Source: Winogradskyella algicola
GTDB lineage: Bacteria; Bacteroidota; Bacteroidia; Flavobacteriales; Flavobacteriaceae
Assembly: GCF_005869935.1 (NCBI RefSeq)
Contig: NZ_SZQF01000008.1
Coordinates: forward strand, 62,001 to 126,000
DNA length: 64,000 nucleotides
Direction of reading: 5' to 3'
The notes under the pieces were generated by a model that was not told the DNA's origin, ran no database searches, and saw only the letters and a program-made list of their open reading frames with translations. Every line of letters starts with the position of its first letter. The first letter of the stretch is position 1. The translations under genes and the position numbers were made by a program. This document shows, piece after piece, positions 60,994 through 64,000 of the stretch.

Positions 60994-61491
60994 ATGCAAT
61001 TGTACAAGCAATATTGTGATGGCATGCTTATCGTGGCACTTCGATTTGTGAAAGATACCATGGAGGCCGAAGATATTGTGCAGGAAGCTTTTATAAAAGC
61101 ATTTTCTAGATTAGATCAATATAGAGCCGAAGTAAGTTTTGGTGCTTGGCTAAAACGCATCGTTGTGAATAGATGTATTGATGTTTTAAAATCTAAAAAA
61201 CAACGATTGATAGAATTGGAAGAACATCATCTTAATGTGGTTGATGCAAAAGATGAAAAAGAGTGGTTGGTTGATGATGATATTACTATTGAAGATGTAA
61301 AAACAGCAATTGAAGAATTGCCCGAAAAATATAGATATGTCGTCATGCTCTATTTAATTGAAGGTTATGATCACAGTGAAATCTCAGAGATATTAAATAT
61401 TTCTGAAGTGGCTTCGCGGACACAATTATCCAGAGGAAAACAAAAGTTACAAACCGTATTAAAAACAGAAAAAAATGGCACAAGATCTTAG
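60994..61491 (+). CDS. ECF-type RNA polymerase sigma factor
   Basis: 165 residues from the ATG at 60994. Region 2 (QLYKQYCDGMLIVALRFVKDTMEAEDIVQEAFIKAF) and region 4 (ELPEKYRYVVMLYLIEGYDHSEISEILNISEVASRTQLSR) are present. In-frame coding continues upstream of the ATG as HIVEKCKQNDRQAQ, matching the usual region 2.1 lead-in, but no ATG, GTG or TTG occurs before a stop at 60904; the true start could be an ATT or ATC. It overlaps the downstream membrane protein gene by 17 bases, a typical sigma/anti-sigma pair. Confidence 0.9.
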   Translation: MQLYKQYCDGMLIVALRFVKDTMEAEDIVQEAFIKAFSRLDQYRAEVSFGAWLKRIVVNRCIDVLKSKKQRLIELEEHHLNVVDAKDEKEWLVDDDITIEDVKTAIEELPEKYRYVVMLYLIEGYDHSEISEILNISEVASRTQLSRGKQKLQTVLKTEKNGTRS

Positions 61492-62041
61492 AAATTTATT
61501 TGAGAAAGATAGGTTGGCACAGCGCGCAAAAATGTCTCAAGATCATGAAGCACGCTTTTTTGAGAAGCTAGATAAAGAATTGCCAATAGAGAAGAAATCG
61601 AGTGGATTTAGTTTTTTAAATATCGCGGCAAGTGTAGTTGTGCTACTAGGATTGAGTTTTGGCGCTTACAAGTATTTTCAAACACCTAATGTTGTAGAGC
61701 CAAAGCAAGAAATTGTAGATACAGATTTAAAGACGCTTGGCGATGTATCACCAGACCTAAAAAAAGTGGAGGATTACTATTTGGCTAGTATCAATTTAGA
61801 ATTGTCTAAAGTAGAGTTAACACCACAAAACAAAGAATTGTTTGATGGCTATGTGTTGAGACTTCAAGAGTTAAATAAAGAATACGATAAATTATTAGAA
61901 GAACTTAACGAAAACGGTCCAAACTCTGTAACCTTAGATGCGCTTATAGAAAATTTAAAGCTGAGATTAAACCTTGTAATGCGTCTAAAAGATAAGCTAG
62001 AAGAGTTTAATGACGATGCCTTTGAACAAGAAATTACGTAA
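61475..62041 (+). CDS. Putative membrane anti-sigma factor
   Basis: 188 residues. A cytoplasmic N-terminus (about 1-47, rich in Lys and Glu) precedes one transmembrane helix (about 48-64, LNIAASVVVLLGLSFGAYKYF) and a periplasmic helical domain with long coiled-coil potential (LELSKVELTPQNKELFDGYVLRLQELN). It has no zinc-binding HxxxCxxC motif, so it is not a ZAS-type anti-sigma factor. The 17-base overlap with the sigma gene and the single membrane span support the assignment by position. Confidence 0.75.
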   Translation: MAQDLRNLFEKDRLAQRAKMSQDHEARFFEKLDKELPIEKKSSGFSFLNIAASVVVLLGLSFGAYKYFQTPNVVEPKQEIVDTDLKTLGDVSPDLKKVEDYYLASINLELSKVELTPQNKELFDGYVLRLQELNKEYDKLLEELNENGPNSVTLDALIENLKLRLNLVMRLKDKLEEFNDDAFEQEIT

Positions 62042-62092
62042 TCAAATCAAAAATTCATAAATCAAAAAACGAACAGTTAAATCAAAAAAATC

Positions 62093-63664
62093 ATGAACAC
62101 AATTAGAGTTTTAGTGTTGTGCTTGTTAACCACATTTGGTTATGCACAAAAAAAGTTAAGTAAAATATCACAGTCTATTAAGGTAGATAAAGATGTTGTG
62201 GTAGACTTAAACACCAGTTATGCCGAAATTGAAATCGATACATGGAACAGAGATGTCGTAGAAATTGAAGCGTATTTAGAAAGCGATAAACTATCTGACG
62301 CAGAGTTAGAAAAAGCTCTTGAAGGATGGAATCTCAAAGTTGATGGTTCTAATAATAAGGTTGTGATTTCTTCTCATGGTGGACGAGCATTAGCCTTTAT
62401 GGGAGAAGGAGACTATTCTGCATTATTGAAGGACTTAGAGTTTGAGTTGGCAGATTTTCCAGAAATTCCTGAAGTCATTGTACTACCTGAAATTCCAGAA
62501 TTAGCTGCTATGCCGAAGATGCCAGAATTACCAGAGATGCCAGAATTTCCTGAGTTACCTGAATTGCCAGAAGGTATAAAAACTATTAAGTTTGATTACG
62601 ATAGATACCAGAAGGACGGGCAAAAATACCTTGAGGAATGGAGCAAGCGTTACGAAAAAGAAGGTGGTAAGGAGCTTCAGAAACGTATGGAAGAATGGGC
62701 AAAAAAGTTTGCTGAGTCTGGATACCAGGAAAAAATGGAAAAATGGGGAGAAGAATTTGGTGAAAAGTATGCCAAAGAGATGGAAAAATGGGGAGAAGAA
62801 TTTGGTGAGAAGTTTGGCAAGGAATGGGAAGAGAAAATGGAAGCTTGGGGAGAACGCTTTGGCCAACAAATGGAACGACAAGCAGAATTAATGGAGCGAC
62901 AAGCTGAGTTAAATAATCGAATTTCCGAACGAACAGCGAAAAAAATTGAGCGTGAAGCATTTTTAGATGCTAAAAGGGAAATTCGTAAGAAAGCTTTGGA
63001 AAGACGCATTGAAGAACGAAAAAAGGGTGTGCAAAAACAAAAAAAACCAAGTTTGGTTAGATATCTAACGCCTAGCCAAAGTAACAGTCTAAGAAAAGTA
63101 ATTAAAATAAAAATCCCTAAAAAAGCGAAATTAAAAACCAATATAAGACATGGTAAGTTAAAAATATCTTCGGTTATTTATAACCTACAAGGAGATATTT
63201 CTCACGCCTTTTTGGTAGCAGACAACATTGATGGAGGAGATACCTCCATCAATGTATCTTATTCGCCAGTAGTTATTAATTCTTGGAATTTAGGTACTTT
63301 AAATCTTAATTATGTCGATAAAGCTCAGATTAAAAATGCAAAGAACTTGGTGTTAAATGCTAAATCTTCTAATATTAATATTGAAACCTTAACCGAAACT
63401 GGTATCATTGATGGTAGTTTTGGTGATCTTACCATTTCTAATCTAGAAGAGACGTTTAAAAATCTCAATTTAGTTTTAGAGAATAGTGATGCTTTTATCA
63501 ACTTACCGCAAAATATAGATTATAGTATGTATTTCAAGGGTAATCGCTCAAAATTCAATAATAAAGCTACGACACAAAAAACGATTAGAAATTATCCTGA
63601 TGGCCAAAGTTCTGACAGAAGCATCGTCGTTAATGCTAAGTTTAGTAATGTTATTATGAATTAA
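62093..63664 (+). CDS. Secreted charged-repeat protein with DUF4097-like segments
   Basis: 523 residues with a signal peptide ending TFGYAQ. A DUF4097-like beta segment (about 22-105; DLNTSYAEIEIDTWNRD) is split by a Pro-Glu-rich stretch (EIPELAAMPKMPELPEMPEF, about 125-165) and a charged coiled coil (about 180-320). The coiled coil holds near-repeats EKWGEEFGEKYAKEM, EKWGEEFGEKFGKEW and EAWGERFGQQMERQ. The DUF4097-like part resumes at about 345-523 (INVSYSPVVINSWNLG, LVLENSDAFINLP). It follows the sigma/anti-sigma pair by 51 bases and is likely the regulated cell-envelope stress output. Confidence 0.8.
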   Translation: MNTIRVLVLCLLTTFGYAQKKLSKISQSIKVDKDVVVDLNTSYAEIEIDTWNRDVVEIEAYLESDKLSDAELEKALEGWNLKVDGSNNKVVISSHGGRALAFMGEGDYSALLKDLEFELADFPEIPEVIVLPEIPELAAMPKMPELPEMPEFPELPELPEGIKTIKFDYDRYQKDGQKYLEEWSKRYEKEGGKELQKRMEEWAKKFAESGYQEKMEKWGEEFGEKYAKEMEKWGEEFGEKFGKEWEEKMEAWGERFGQQMERQAELMERQAELNNRISERTAKKIEREAFLDAKREIRKKALERRIEERKKGVQKQKKPSLVRYLTPSQSNSLRKVIKIKIPKKAKLKTNIRHGKLKISSVIYNLQGDISHAFLVADNIDGGDTSINVSYSPVVINSWNLGTLNLNYVDKAQIKNAKNLVLNAKSSNINIETLTETGIIDGSFGDLTISNLEETFKNLNLVLENSDAFINLPQNIDYSMYFKGNRSKFNNKATTQKTIRNYPDGQSSDRSIVVNAKFSNVIMN

Positions 63665-63682
63665 CCATTAAAAAGTTAAATC

Positions 63683-63709
63683 TGCCATTCTGAATTTATT
63701 TCAGAATCT
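63683..63709 (+). repeat. Dispersed CATTCTGAA-type palindrome, intergenic copy
   Basis: TGCCATTCTGAATTTATTTC then AGAATCT: ATTCTGAA and TTCAGAAT pair with a TTTAT loop. It is 25 of 27 identical to the in-frame copy inside bshC at 19801. It lies 19 bases after the charged-repeat gene's stop. Confidence 0.75.
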
Positions 63710-63769
63710 TTATTAGTTACATTCTTGGCTTAGTAACATTTCTTCCTGTTTTCCATTAAAATAGATTCT

Positions 63770-63777
63770 TATTTTTG
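63770..63777 (+). promoter_or_regulatory. -7 promoter element of the last gene
   Basis: TATTTTTG, an exact match to TAnnTTTG, ending 18 bases before the ATG at 63796. Confidence 0.55.
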
Positions 63778-63795
63778 TGGAAATTTTGTTTTTTT

Positions 63796-64000
63796 ATGAC
63801 CTTATCTTCTTTTGAAGAATTTCTAAAATCGCTTCAAGCACATCCTTTGATTCACCCTAAGATTTCTAAGAATGCTTATGTGCCACTGGATTTATCTATT
63901 CATAATAAAGAATTAGATAGTGTTGACGTATCATCTTCTAAAGCTTTAGAAGCATATATCTGGAATCATTTAAAAAGCAATAATGCTAAAGTGGCCTTTG
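63796..64000 (+). CDS. Probable M23-family peptidase, N-terminal fragment
   Basis: An ATG at 63796 opens a frame to the window end (68 codons). The sequence MTLSSFEEFLKSLQAHPLIH ... NAYVPLDLSIHNKELDSVDVSSSKALEAYIW ... NAKVAF resembles the start of a flavobacterial M23-type metallopeptidase in which the next residues (VAFGGY) lead into the catalytic domain. The zinc motifs are outside the window, so this rests on my memory of the family N-terminus only. A clean promoter precedes it. Confidence 0.55.
   Translation, partial: MTLSSFEEFLKSLQAHPLIHPKISKNAYVPLDLSIHNKELDSVDVSSSKALEAYIWNHLKSNNAKVAF

Overview
The window is AT-rich chromosomal DNA from a member of the Flavobacteriaceae (Bacteroidota). 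The evidence is the -7 promoter motif TAnnTTTG close upstream of many starts, near-absence of Shine-Dalgarno sequences, secreted proteins with type IX secretion (T9SS) C-terminal sorting tails, many lipoproteins with SC/AC lipoboxes, and flavobacterial versions of bshC, yidC, guaA, pyrG and meaB. No rRNA, tRNA, CRISPR array or prophage was seen. The genus cannot be fixed from sequence alone.

Layout. 1-7.6 kb: start of a lipoprotein gene, rimO, a TPR sensor kinase with a LytTR response regulator, a lipoprotein and a T9SS-exported leucine-rich-repeat protein. 7.7-13.9 kb: a same-strand run with two small acetyltransferases, a lipoprotein metallopeptidase, a lipoprotein, an esterase-like protein and a broken nitrilase-acetyltransferase fusion, then an opposing VOC protein. 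14.2-19.5 kb: secreted M16 and M14 peptidases. 19.7-23.1 kb: bshC (bacillithiol synthesis) and a convergent TPR/LuxR-type regulator. 23.3-33.2 kb: surface proteins, including a 1890-residue leucine-rich-repeat protein. 33.2-42.5 kb: housekeeping genes guaA, pyrG and yidC with small genes between. 42.5-47.4 kb: two fasciclin lipoproteins, a MORN-type protein and mnmA. 47.4-55 kb: a region dense in palindromic repeats with two GIY-YIG nuclease genes, a flavin oxidoreductase, a histidine-rich protein plus HupE metal module, and a MATE pump. 55-60.7 kb: PAP2 phosphatase, a GT2 / LAB_N / GT39 envelope-glycosylation set, meaB and a DUF2911 protein. 60.9-64 kb: ECF sigma factor, membrane anti-sigma-like protein, a charged secreted protein, and the start of a probable M23 peptidase gene.

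The most interesting signal is a dispersed repeat family. Its unit is CGTCA(C/G)TTCGAGTG, a variable self-complementary arm, then TATCGAGAA. Units occur singly, as inverted pairs and in clusters, always between genes. Two near-identical GIY-YIG nuclease genes (89 of 97 residues identical) sit exactly in the centre of inverted pairs: box TATC(G/C)AGAAG lies 15 nt before the ATG and the inverted box TTCTCGATA starts 4 nt after the stop in both copies. This looks like an autonomous element (nuclease gene plus inverted ends) with many non-autonomous, gene-less derivatives, comparable in logic to REP/RAYT systems but with a GIY-YIG enzyme.

Other notable points: a second repeat type inserted in frame into bshC; a nitrilase domain with both a nonsense codon and loss of the catalytic glutamate while its acetyltransferase half is intact; a duplicated and repeat-interrupted start of a DUF3820 gene; and a tandem GGTGGACA motif with 11-bp spacing around the LuxR-type regulator gene.
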